Source: RGIG3528 sp045629005 (GTDB lineage: Bacteria; Bacillota; Clostridia; Lachnospirales; Lachnospiraceae). Taken from it: a stretch of 64,000 bases of DNA. Shown one piece after another: positions 51,284 to 59,436 of this stretch. The notes under the pieces were generated by a model. That model saw only the letters and a list, made by a program, of their open reading frames with translations. It was not told the DNA's origin and searched no databases. Both the position numbers and the translations under genes were made by a program. The stretch lies in the NCBI GenBank assembly GCA_045629005.1, contig JAZQQJ010000050.1, positions 1 to 64,000 on the forward strand, given 5' to 3'. How positions within the stretch are numbered: position 1 is the stretch's first letter; each line of letters starts with the position of its first letter.

Positions 51284-53082
51284 ATGAGCTTGTTGTATAT
51301 TTCGTTCATTACGGAAATAACCTTTGAATTCAGGTTGTAAGCTTCCTGATATCTTACAAGAGACATTGTTTCCTCGTCCTGGTCAACGCCTGCTACAGAA
51401 AGTCTCTGGTTAATTACTTCTGCAATGATATTGTCCTGACTTTCAGAGAAGTTCTTCGCGCCCTTTGTATCAATACCGACGTCAGAAACAAGGGTCTGCA
51501 GGAACTGTGCAGGATCACCCTGCTTGAACATCGATCTGTCCTTCTTTAAGTCAAGGAACTTCTCAACAAGATCATTTGCGCCGACACCGTCTGCAATTCT
51601 GTATGTCGAAGCGATAAGCCTCGGATCGTCCATTACCTTGGAGGAAACCTTAAAGTTTTCTGCAGTAAGCAGATAATAGGAAGCATAGTCCGCAACCATA
51701 TCCGACGATACGTACACAAGGTCGGCTTCATCGGTTTCATTGAAGCTCCCGAGGAAATATTCTTCATTCGTAACCTTGTCAGCTCCTGTGAAGAAGATGT
51801 TGTTCTCGTCACCGTAAAGATTTTCACCACTTCTGTGTAATGTATTGAACTTCTCGGAGAATGTTCTGATGAACTGGTTAATCTGAGACATATAATAAGG
51901 AATGCCTTTGTAGTCAACGTTGCTGCCTATGGAAATCGGGGTTCCTTCTCTGTATGTACGTCTTAACGGAGTGGAAAGCTTGAAGGTATAGCTGTAAATA
52001 CCGTTCTCATCGACCTTAACTTCAAAGGAATCGTACTCATATTCACCGCTTCCTATGAGCATACGTCCTGATGCAGGAATATTTAATCTTGCAATATCGT
52101 CAATGTTTGTATTGGTAATTGTAATCTCTGCTTCGCCTTCAATAAGTCTGTCGGACAAACCGCTAAGTTCCTCGTCGTTGTCGCCGTCTCTTACTTCAAA
52201 AAGCGCTTTGAGTGTTCCGGTCAGACTGTTGGAATTAACGTTGAATTTCTCGCCGTTCTCCCAGTAAATGTCATAGAGACCATCGATATCGCACTGATTG
52301 TAAAGTACTTCACGAGGTTCTACGCTAAGCTCGAAGGTTTCATATGTATCAACAACGGTGTTACCGTCAATGCGTACTACATAAGACTGCATTCCTGCAT
52401 TGCCTATCTTCTTTTCTGTAACAGTGACATTAACTATTTCGGAAAGCTGATCGACAAGGAGATTACGCTGGTCGCGAAGGTCGTTTGCATTTTCTCCGCC
52501 TACTTCTACAGTGTTAATCTGCTTGGTGAGAACCGCAATCTGTCCTGTAAGGGAATTAATTCTCTGTACCTGGTTTTTAATTTCGTAGTTACACTCATTC
52601 TGGATTGCCTGAAGATTTGTGTGAAGAGAGTTAAAGTACTCGCAAAGGCTTTCGGCATAGTTTGTAACCTGCGTTCTTACAGTAAGGCTTGAAGGGTCCT
52701 TTGAAAGTTCCTGAAGCGAATTGTACATATTGTCAAAGGATGTTGTGAAGCCCTGAAGCTCAATCTCATTAAAGTAGCTTTCGATTTCCTTCATAAAGTA
52801 ATATCTCTCGCCGTAAAGACCGCCGAGTCCGGTATTGCTTCTGAATTTCTCATCGTAGTACTTACTTCTAAGCTGGTCTGTAGAAACAACAGTAGAGCCT
52901 GTTCCAAGCATTCCGTAGCGGTTATATGTACGAAGTGCTTTATCGGCAGTCTGATTCAGGACCTGTCTCGAGTATCCTTCTGTCTCGATATTTGCAATGT
53001 TATGCGCGGTTGTATTCATTCCGCTTTTAGCAGTAAACAGTCCCGAGCTTCCTATTGTAAGTCCAAAAAAGGTTGATGCCAT
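51265..53082 (-). CDS. flgK: flagellar hook-associated protein FlgK (copy 1)
   Basis: A 605-residue HAP1 that joins hook and filament. The N terminus TAHNIANIETEGYSRQVLNQ and C terminus RYQEAYNLNSKVISVMNEIY are family markers; the central D2/D3 region is variable. A second flgK gene lies 22 bases upstream. Both carry complete ends, so neither is a fragment. Confidence 0.9.
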   Translation of the reverse strand: MASTFFGLTIGSSGLFTAKSGMNTTAHNIANIETEGYSRQVLNQTADKALRTYNRYGMLGTGSTVVSTDQLRSKYYDEKFRSNTGLGGLYGERYYFMKEIESYFNEIELQGFTTSFDNMYNSLQELSKDPSSLTVRTQVTNYAESLCEYFNSLHTNLQAIQNECNYEIKNQVQRINSLTGQIAVLTKQINTVEVGGENANDLRDQRNLLVDQLSEIVNVTVTEKKIGNAGMQSYVVRIDGNTVVDTYETFELSVEPREVLYNQCDIDGLYDIYWENGEKFNVNSNSLTGTLKALFEVRDGDNDEELSGLSDRLIEGEAEITITNTNIDDIARLNIPASGRMLIGSGEYEYDSFEVKVDENGIYSYTFKLSTPLRRTYREGTPISIGSNVDYKGIPYYMSQINQFIRTFSEKFNTLHRSGENLYGDENNIFFTGADKVTNEEYFLGSFNETDEADLVYVSSDMVADYASYYLLTAENFKVSSKVMDDPRLIASTYRIADGVGANDLVEKFLDLKKDRSMFKQGDPAQFLQTLVSDVGIDTKGAKNFSESQDNIIAEVINQRLSVAGVDQDEETMSLVRYQEAYNLNSKVISVMNEIYNKLINETGV

Positions 53083-53104
53083 AAGTCATCCTCGTCTTTC
53101 TATA

Positions 53105-54889
53105 CTATCGTCCCAAAGTGCTGAGCAGGTGGTCAAGCATTTCTGAAACCGTGTTGATAAATCTTGAATTTGCATTATAAGCCTGCTGGAATCTTATAAT
53201 GTTTGTAAGTTCTTCGTCGGAGGAAACAGCCATAACCGCCTGGCGCTGATTATCGATGCTGTTGCAAAGGGATTCCTGGCTTTCCGAAATGTTTCTGAAA
53301 CGTTCACCGTTTGTACCGAGGAGTCCAATCATGTCTGTATAATAGCCGTTGAAATTCTGGGCTGAAAAATCCGAAGGTGAAACAGTATCGAACGGTGCCT
53401 GCCACTTTTCCAAAAGCTCCTCGCATATTTCAACCGAGTAATCACCGCTGCCGGAATTGTCTGAAAGAGGTATTACCGAAGGATCTGCAAGAATCAACGG
53501 ATTCACCTCAATCTCACCTATTGTGAACAATGAGTAGTTGTCTTCCGGGTCTTCCGGATGATATACAAATGCACTCATTGTGGTTGTTGTGCCGTCATCG
53601 TTTACAATAGTAATGAACTGTTCCTCATAACGGTCCACGGACTTTCTGTTGAAAAGTGCCTCGCCCATTGTGGTGTTGGCATCCATTCCTACAGGTGCTT
53701 TGTCGGTGTCAAGAATCATAATCTTCTCACCGCTGTCAAGGAGTACTTCCTTATTAGGACAAAGCGTATCATTAATCATGGTGACTATGCCATGAACAAG
53801 ATTGTCAAACTGAGCCTGAATGCTTACAAGAACGGAACTCTCAACTTCAATCTCATATTTTGCAACGTCATCCTTGAACTGAGCCATTGCAACATTGTAG
53901 GAAAGTTCGTCGAACCATCCGGAAAGTTCATCGGTAAAATCTTCTTCCGTAGGCTCAACAGGGATATCGGTGTACTTGCCTATCTTGCTTCCTCTTGCGT
54001 AGAGGAGTCCCTTAAGAGCTCCTATGTCGGTATCATTCTGCGCATTCGGAACCTTGGAAAGGTCGAACACGTCAACGCCGTCATATGCGGGCCAGTATGG
54101 CTTAATCATATTTGTATCGGGGGAAACAGGTTTTGTATCGACTTTGTAAATAAGGTCTTCCGTAACAAGTGCGTAGTCTTCAAGGAACACTGTAACAACA
54201 CCCATTGCATCTTCTTTGTAATTAATTCTTGCTATCTGTGAAAGCTCATCCAGAAGAATATTTCTTGTATCTCTTAAGTCGTTTGCATTTTCAAAGCCCG
54301 AAGCTTCAATCTTCTGAATCTGGTGATTCAAATCGTAAATCTGCTGAGCCTTTTTGTTAATATCATCAACATAAGTCTGAATCTGTGTATTAAGGCTTTC
54401 CTGATATTCCTTAACCTGTCTGTAGATTTCTTCTGCTCTGTCTACGAAGGTAACTGCTGTTTCAATGAGTCCGGAACGTTTTACAATGCTTTCGGGCTCT
54501 TTGCAAAGTTCCTGTAAAGCAACCCACACATCCTTTAAAGAATTTTGGAACGCAACACCCTGGATTTCTCCGAAGATATCTTCAACCTCGTTTGTTGCTT
54601 CATACTGTGACGTATAAAAAGCTTCACGGCCTTTTTCTTCTCTGTAGGTTTTATCGAGGAAAATATCTCTTACCTGCTTTACGGTAGAAACATCAGATCC
54701 ATAACCAACCTGCATATAGGATACGTGGTTCTGTCCTATTCTGTTGTAAAAAGCATCAGTATATTCAATCTGCTGACGCACGAAACCTTCTGTTTCAACG
54801 TTGGCAAGGTTGTGTGCGGAAACCGTAAGTCCACGCTGATTGTTTGTAAGACCGGAAACGCCTGTATAAAGGCTTGACATTAAACTCAT
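53105..54889 (-). CDS. flagellar hook-associated protein FlgK (copy 2)
   Basis: A 594-residue paralogue of the next gene. It has LTVSAHNLANVETEGFVRQQIEY near the start and IIRFQQAYNANSRFINTVSEML at the end, so both zipper helices are intact. The middle is different from copy 1 and rich in Asp/Glu (VPVEPTEEDFTDELSG). An upstream terminator and a sigma-28 -10 box suggest it starts its own transcript. The two proteins may form successive rings at the hook-filament junction; that is inference. Confidence 0.9.
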   Translation of the reverse strand: MSLMSSLYTGVSGLTNNQRGLTVSAHNLANVETEGFVRQQIEYTDAFYNRIGQNHVSYMQVGYGSDVSTVKQVRDIFLDKTYREEKGREAFYTSQYEATNEVEDIFGEIQGVAFQNSLKDVWVALQELCKEPESIVKRSGLIETAVTFVDRAEEIYRQVKEYQESLNTQIQTYVDDINKKAQQIYDLNHQIQKIEASGFENANDLRDTRNILLDELSQIARINYKEDAMGVVTVFLEDYALVTEDLIYKVDTKPVSPDTNMIKPYWPAYDGVDVFDLSKVPNAQNDTDIGALKGLLYARGSKIGKYTDIPVEPTEEDFTDELSGWFDELSYNVAMAQFKDDVAKYEIEVESSVLVSIQAQFDNLVHGIVTMINDTLCPNKEVLLDSGEKIMILDTDKAPVGMDANTTMGEALFNRKSVDRYEEQFITIVNDDGTTTTMSAFVYHPEDPEDNYSLFTIGEIEVNPLILADPSVIPLSDNSGSGDYSVEICEELLEKWQAPFDTVSPSDFSAQNFNGYYTDMIGLLGTNGERFRNISESQESLCNSIDNQRQAVMAVSSDEELTNIIRFQQAYNANSRFINTVSEMLDHLLSTLGR

Positions 54890-54928
54890 CTTGCGTTTCC
54901 TCCTTCCTCGATAATTTCTCTGAAACCT

Positions 54929-54936
54929 TTATCGGC
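54929..54936 (-). promoter_or_regulatory. sigma-28 -10 box before flgK copy 2
   Basis: A perfect GCCGATAA on the minus strand, 40 bases before the start; no clear TAAA is seen 15-16 bases upstream. Confidence 0.45.
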
Positions 54937-54966
54937 AAAAATATGTCATAAAATGAGTCATAGGCG

Positions 54967-55023
54967 AAAAAAAGTTGCCACCGAAGTTATCCACTCATTG
55001 GTGTAAATAACTTCGGCAGCAAC
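54967..55023 (-). terminator. Rho-independent terminator after flgN
   Basis: On the minus strand, GTTGC-TG-CCGAAGTTAT and ATAACTTCGG-TG-GCAAC form a strong stem, followed by seven T (54973-54967). It separates flgM-flgN from flgK. Confidence 0.88.
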
Positions 55024-55071
55024 ATTGTTCTTGAAAATCAAGCTCGCGTCAGCCACGCTTTTCATATTAAT

Positions 55072-55578
55072 TTACTGTCTTGCGTCAAACGCTCCGGCAT
55101 AGGCCATATCAAACTGTCCGGCGTTTCTTGTGTAATTGTTTCCGATGTAACTCTTCGCAGAACGGATTGTGTTAAGCTGATACTCGGAAATCGAAAGAGA
55201 CTCTGTAATGAGCTTCTGGTTACGGTCATTAAGTACCTTAAGCTTCTCAAGTACGGTCTTCAACTCTTTTCTTATTGAAATGAGCTGTTTTTGTGCTTCC
55301 GGCTGTTTTGCCATAAGCGTTATCAGCTCATCAAGCTTCAACGCCGAATTCCTTTTACCAAGGACCGTACGCATATCAGCCATAATGCGCTCACGTTTCT
55401 TTTCAAGTCGGCCAAGCGTTTCCGTTGTAAGCTGTTCCTTTTCGGTCATTTTTTCCAGTTCACTTACATTATTTGAAATAATGATACCGGACTTAAAATC
55501 GGCCATTGGAATAAGCTCTCTGTATATGTTAAGCTCATCATTAAGTGTCGCGATGAGTTCATCCATTAATCCTGCCAT
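55072..55578 (-). CDS. flgN: flagellar chaperone FlgN
   Basis: A 168-residue FlgN-family protein, a chaperone for FlgK and FlgL. It is almost fully helical (LMDELIATLNDELNIYRELI, MTEKEQLTTETLGRLEKKRE), with the length and heptad pattern of the family. Start ATG 55578 follows GAGGG. It lies between flgM and the FlgK genes it serves, the normal order. Confidence 0.88.
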   Translation of the reverse strand: MAGLMDELIATLNDELNIYRELIPMADFKSGIIISNNVSELEKMTEKEQLTTETLGRLEKKRERIMADMRTVLGKRNSALKLDELITLMAKQPEAQKQLISIRKELKTVLEKLKVLNDRNQKLITESLSISEYQLNTIRSAKSYIGNNYTRNAGQFDMAYAGAFDARQ

Positions 55579-55633
55579 ATTATTCCCTCAACTTCACGGC
55601 CCAATCTGTAAAAAAGCCGCAATATATATCAAA

Positions 55634-55684
55634 GAGGTACGATAAACGTACCTCCTCGACTACGGTTTGTGCCAAAGCACAAAC
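55634..55684. other. two tandem hairpins between flgM and flgN
   Basis: GAGGTACG/CGTACCTC (55634-55654) and GTTTGTGC/GCACAAAC (55665-55684). Read on the minus strand the second is followed by TTTGATATA, a weak T-run, so they may partly terminate or stabilise. Confidence 0.5.
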
Positions 55685-55691
55685 GAAAGAG

Positions 55692-55973
55692 TTAGATGTT
55701 CATTGCTTCTTCTGACTGTGCAAGAAGCTTGTCTGCAAGGGCACTCATGGGAACATTGTATGTTCCGTTAGCCATTGCTGTTTTGATTGCATTCACCTTT
55801 TCTTCCCTGATGTCAGGTGTGGCAGCTATTGCTTCCTTTGCAACCTGGAGATCTCTTCCGAAATCTGAAATATGAACACTGTCTCTGGGCATAGCTTTGG
55901 CGGATTCAACTTTTTTCATTTTGCCGTTTGCCTGATAAATCTGCATGATTTCAGACATTTGCTCAATACGCAT
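55692..55973 (-). CDS. flgM: anti-sigma-28 factor FlgM
   Basis: A 93-residue FlgM that binds and holds sigma-28 until hook completion lets it be exported. The C-terminal helix has the family pattern REEKVNAIKTAMANGTYNVPM followed by LADKLL. The N-terminal half is low in structure. AGGAGG precedes ATG. Both a sigma-28 promoter and a TATAAT lie upstream. Confidence 0.92.
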   Translation of the reverse strand: MRIEQMSEIMQIYQANGKMKKVESAKAMPRDSVHISDFGRDLQVAKEAIAATPDIREEKVNAIKTAMANGTYNVPMSALADKLLAQSEEAMNI

Positions 55974-56051
55974 TGTTGTTTCCTCCTGACCTACCGGTAA
56001 CCCGATAGCTATTATAGTTTCTTTAGGACCTTCTCACAGCTCCTACCTTAC

Positions 56052-56078
56052 TTATCGGACGGGTGAAAAGATTTCTTA
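56052..56078 (-). promoter_or_regulatory. sigma-28 promoter for flgM-flgN
   Basis: On the minus strand, TAAG (56078-56075), a 15-base spacer and TCCGATAA (56059-56052). A perfect TATAAT (56016-56011) nearer the gene may be a sigma-A start. Confidence 0.55.
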
Positions 56079-56109
56079 ACGTTCAAATTAATATATTTTT
56101 CTAAATTTT

Positions 56110-56496
56110 TTACTTATGGAGATCTGATTTAATCTGAGTGGTGGAAATACCGGGTGTTCTCGGAAGATAAATTACTTCGCAGTAATCCTTAAGGAAGTCG
56201 AACTTTCCTTCCCAGTCGTTGCCCATAACAAAAACGTCAACGTTGTTATTAACGACATCGGGAATCTTCTGTTCCCATGTTTCTTCCGGAATAACCTCAT
56301 CAACATATTTTATTGCTTCAAGTATTGCTTTTCTGTCCTCATATGAGTGGTAAGCCTCTTTGTGCTTTCCGGCATTAAACTCATCAGTGGACAGTGCAAC
56401 GATAAGATAGTCACCAAGTTCCTTTGCACGTCTTAAGAGATTAATGTGACCAACATGAAGCAAATCGAATGTTCCGTATGTAATAACCTTTTTCAT
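56110..56496 (-). CDS. tagD: glycerol-3-phosphate cytidylyltransferase-like protein
   Basis: About 128 residues of the nucleotidyltransferase family that makes CDP-glycerol for wall teichoic acid. Motifs are YGTFDLLHVGHINLL with the HxGH ATP site and PRTPGISTTQIK near the end. Its length and motifs match TagD. I use ATG 56496 after GGAGG; an in-frame Met at 56514 lies within the leader. It lies downstream of mntP; there is no teichoic-acid cluster nearby, so it might act in capsule or lipid modification. Confidence 0.85.
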   Translation of the reverse strand: MKKVITYGTFDLLHVGHINLLRRAKELGDYLIVALSTDEFNAGKHKEAYHSYEDRKAILEAIKYVDEVIPEETWEQKIPDVVNNNVDVFVMGNDWEGKFDFLKDYCEVIYLPRTPGISTTQIKSDLHK

Positions 56497-56545
56497 ACTG
56501 CCTCCGTGTAACACTTTATTACGATTTTTAGTTTAATGCAATAAA

Positions 56546-57139
56546 CTAAATGTTAAGAATGCCTAATCCTTCAAGAAGAATCTTCACTCCAATAAGGATG
56601 AGGATGATACCTCCGGCGATTGCCGCACGCTTTTCGTACTTGGTGCCGAAGATGTTTCCGATGAATACGCCTGCTATGCTTATAAGAAATGTTGTAACGC
56701 CGATAATGGCAATAGCAACAAGGATGGCTGTAAAATGTGAATAAAGTAAGCCGAACGAAATTCCAACCGCAAGGGCGTCGATGGATGTAGCAACCGCCAT
56801 CAGGAAAAGTTCTTTAATGTCAAGCTTTGCATCTTTTTCCGAGCCAGCTTCTTCGCTCTTCTTTTTTATTGCCTCAACAATCATCTTACCGCCGAGGAAA
56901 AGCAGAAGTGCAAAACCGACCCACGGAGCATATCTTGTAACGTATTTACGGAACTGGCTGCCAAGCAACCATCCTATTAAAGGCATAAGTGCCTGAAAAC
57001 CGCCAAAAAAGCCGGCAATGATAAACATCTGCTTTTTGTTTACCTTAGTCATACCAAGACCCTTGCATATTGATACCGCAAAAGCGTCCATGGAAAGGCC
57101 AACACCTGTAAGGAAAAATTCAATTAATAAAGCAACCAT
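56546..57139 (-). CDS. mntP: manganese efflux pump MntP
   Basis: A 197-residue membrane protein with six predicted segments and a central charged loop (KKKSEEAGSEKDAKLD). The two halves have the paired acidic motifs LSMDAFAVSICKGLG and TSIDALAVGISFGL, which form the metal path. It exports Mn2+. No manganese (yybP) riboswitch is visible before it. Confidence 0.9.
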   Translation of the reverse strand: MVALLIEFFLTGVGLSMDAFAVSICKGLGMTKVNKKQMFIIAGFFGGFQALMPLIGWLLGSQFRKYVTRYAPWVGFALLLFLGGKMIVEAIKKKSEEAGSEKDAKLDIKELFLMAVATSIDALAVGISFGLLYSHFTAILVAIAIIGVTTFLISIAGVFIGNIFGTKYEKRAAIAGGIILILIGVKILLEGLGILNI

Positions 57140-57161
57140 GTCCGTATCTCCTGTCTAATTA

Positions 57162-59423
57162 CTACAATGCCGCTTTCTGTCCTTTGGCAGCACGTTTTCT
57201 CATTTTAACCTTCTTTGCGGAAAGTGATTTCCCTTTAAATTCGAAGGTTTCATCTGTAGGTGTAACAACAGTACAAAGGGCAAGCTTATCATTCTTATCG
57301 AGAGTGATTCCCTTAACGCCTCTGCTTGTTTTCTTGAACTCGGAAACTTCTTCAAGAGGGAATCCCAAAGAAAGTCCCGAATTGGTCATCATAATAACTT
57401 TACGGTTTTCAGCAAGAATGTCTGTAGCCGTAAGCTTAACAATACCTGCGAGTTTATCGCCGGGATCGATTTTCGTTGCGTTAACCTGTGTACGGGTTGT
57501 GTCGAACTCGATGCCGGAAACGATTTTTACATATCCCGACTGTGTTGCAAAAAGGAATGAGCACTCGAAAAGTTCTTCAAAGCCGGTATAAAGGATGACC
57601 TCTTCCTTACCAATCTTGGTGAGCTGGTGGATGAGTGTTCCTTTTTCACGAAGCTTCGTTCTCGGAATTGCCTGAGCCTTAACCTGATACATGCTTCCTT
57701 CCGCAGTGAAGACACAAAGCCTGTCATTGCTGCGCATCTTTATCGTATATACATACTCGGCAAGCTGTTCTGATGATGCCTTAGCATAAGCACCTGCATC
57801 AACAGCCTTTGTATAACCGAATTTATCAATGAGAATATATATATCCTCAATACGCTCTTCGATGACGTAATTTGTCTGTTCTACAGTTGTAATCTCAGTC
57901 TTTCTCTCGTGTCCGAACTTTGTTCTGAACTCAAGAAGCTGCTTCTTGATTACTTTATGAAGCTCTTTTACCGAGCCGAGAACCTTTTCATACTCAACAA
58001 TATTTTTCTTTATTGTGTCACTTTCTTCACGAAGCTTAAGTATTTCAAGTCCGATTAATCTTGAAAGCTGCATAGCAAGGATGGCTTCTGCCTGACGCTC
58101 GGTGAAGTCAAGCTGCATCGCCTGCTTTTTTGATTCTTCAGACTTAAACTTAATGTCTGTGATATCACCCTTTGTAAGGCATTCCTTTGCCTGTTTTACA
58201 GAAGAGCTTCCGCGGAGCACTTCGATGATAAGATCGATGACATCCGTTGCGCGAAGAAGTCCTTCCACAACTTCAAGCCTGTCTTTTGCTCTCTCGAGGC
58301 GGTTATTGTATTCTTTCGTGTAAATCTCTTCTTGGAAGTCAACAAACTCTTTAATGAGTGTCTTAAGGTTGAAAAGAATAGGCTGCTTCTCTTTAACCGC
58401 AAGGAGATTTACGGAATATGTATCTTCAAGAGGAGACTTCTTAAAAAGACCATTTAAAAGATTGTCTACGTCTCTCTCTTTTTTAACTTCTATTACTATT
58501 CTGACATCATTTGAGGACTCATCTCTTACATCGTATATTTCCTCAAATGTCTTGTTCTTCATAAGGTCAACAAGCTTTTCAACAAGAGACTGCTTGCTGC
58601 CTGCTTTCGTGTAAGGAATTTCGGTAACGATAATGTTCTTTCTGCCGTTGTCGCCGTTTTCTATAACTGTTTTGGCACGAACCTTAATCTTTCCTTCGCC
58701 TGTTTCATAAATTCCCGGAAGTGCATCACTGTTAACAATAATGCCGCCTGTAGGGAAATCGGGGCCGGGAATGTACTGCATAAGTTCAGAAACAGTAATG
58801 TCCGGGTTGTCCATATAGGCAATAACGCCGTCAATAACCTCCCCGGGGTTATGCGGAGGAATGTTTGTCGTCATTCCGACAGCAATACCCGTTGTACCGT
58901 TAATGAGAAGATTCGGAAGAAGTGCGGGAAGCACTGTCGGCTCCTTCTCTGAATTATCAAAGTTGGGCTGATATTCAACAAGATTATGCTCAAGATTCTC
59001 GAGCATAGTCATTGCGCCTTCCGAAAGTCTTGCTTCTGTGTAACGCATTGCAGCAGCAGGATCTCCGTCAATGGAGCCGAAGTTTCCATGTCCGTCAATA
59101 AGAGGAATGGAAAGAGAATAATCCTCTGACATGTGTACAAGAGCTTCATAGATGGAAGAATCACCATGAGGATGATATTTACCCATTGTATCACCGACAA
59201 TACGTGCGCTCTTTCTGTGAGGCTTTTTAGGGTCAAGATTAAGCTCGGTCATAGCATAAAGAATACGCCTCTGAACCGGCTTCAGACCATCTCTTACATC
59301 CGGAAGTGCTCTGTCGATGATAACATTTACCGCGTAGTCGCGGTAAGAAGTTTTCATTTCCTCAGAAAAATCTATTTGAAGTAGTTCTGCCGTTTTAACG
59401 GGAGTTGTGGATTTTGTCGCCAT
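57162..59423 (-). CDS. parC: DNA topoisomerase (type IIA) subunit A, ParC-like
   Basis: A 753-residue GyrA/ParC-family subunit. The breakage-reunion domain has GDTMGKYHPHGDSSIYEAL (the quinolone region with Ser and Glu at the two key places) and the active Tyr in AMRYTEARLS near residue 125. The C-terminal beta-pinwheel lacks a clear GyrA box (a degenerate KKTSRGVKG is present), which favours topoisomerase IV over gyrase. It lies 14 bases after the ParE-like gene. It decatenates sister chromosomes if this is right; strand assignment to ParC is by that missing box. Confidence 0.85.
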   Translation of the reverse strand: MATKSTTPVKTAELLQIDFSEEMKTSYRDYAVNVIIDRALPDVRDGLKPVQRRILYAMTELNLDPKKPHRKSARIVGDTMGKYHPHGDSSIYEALVHMSEDYSLSIPLIDGHGNFGSIDGDPAAAMRYTEARLSEGAMTMLENLEHNLVEYQPNFDNSEKEPTVLPALLPNLLINGTTGIAVGMTTNIPPHNPGEVIDGVIAYMDNPDITVSELMQYIPGPDFPTGGIIVNSDALPGIYETGEGKIKVRAKTVIENGDNGRKNIIVTEIPYTKAGSKQSLVEKLVDLMKNKTFEEIYDVRDESSNDVRIVIEVKKERDVDNLLNGLFKKSPLEDTYSVNLLAVKEKQPILFNLKTLIKEFVDFQEEIYTKEYNNRLERAKDRLEVVEGLLRATDVIDLIIEVLRGSSSVKQAKECLTKGDITDIKFKSEESKKQAMQLDFTERQAEAILAMQLSRLIGLEILKLREESDTIKKNIVEYEKVLGSVKELHKVIKKQLLEFRTKFGHERKTEITTVEQTNYVIEERIEDIYILIDKFGYTKAVDAGAYAKASSEQLAEYVYTIKMRSNDRLCVFTAEGSMYQVKAQAIPRTKLREKGTLIHQLTKIGKEEVILYTGFEELFECSFLFATQSGYVKIVSGIEFDTTRTQVNATKIDPGDKLAGIVKLTATDILAENRKVIMMTNSGLSLGFPLEEVSEFKKTSRGVKGITLDKNDKLALCTVVTPTDETFEFKGKSLSAKKVKMRKRAAKGQKAAL

Positions 59424-59436
59424 TTAAAACACCTGT

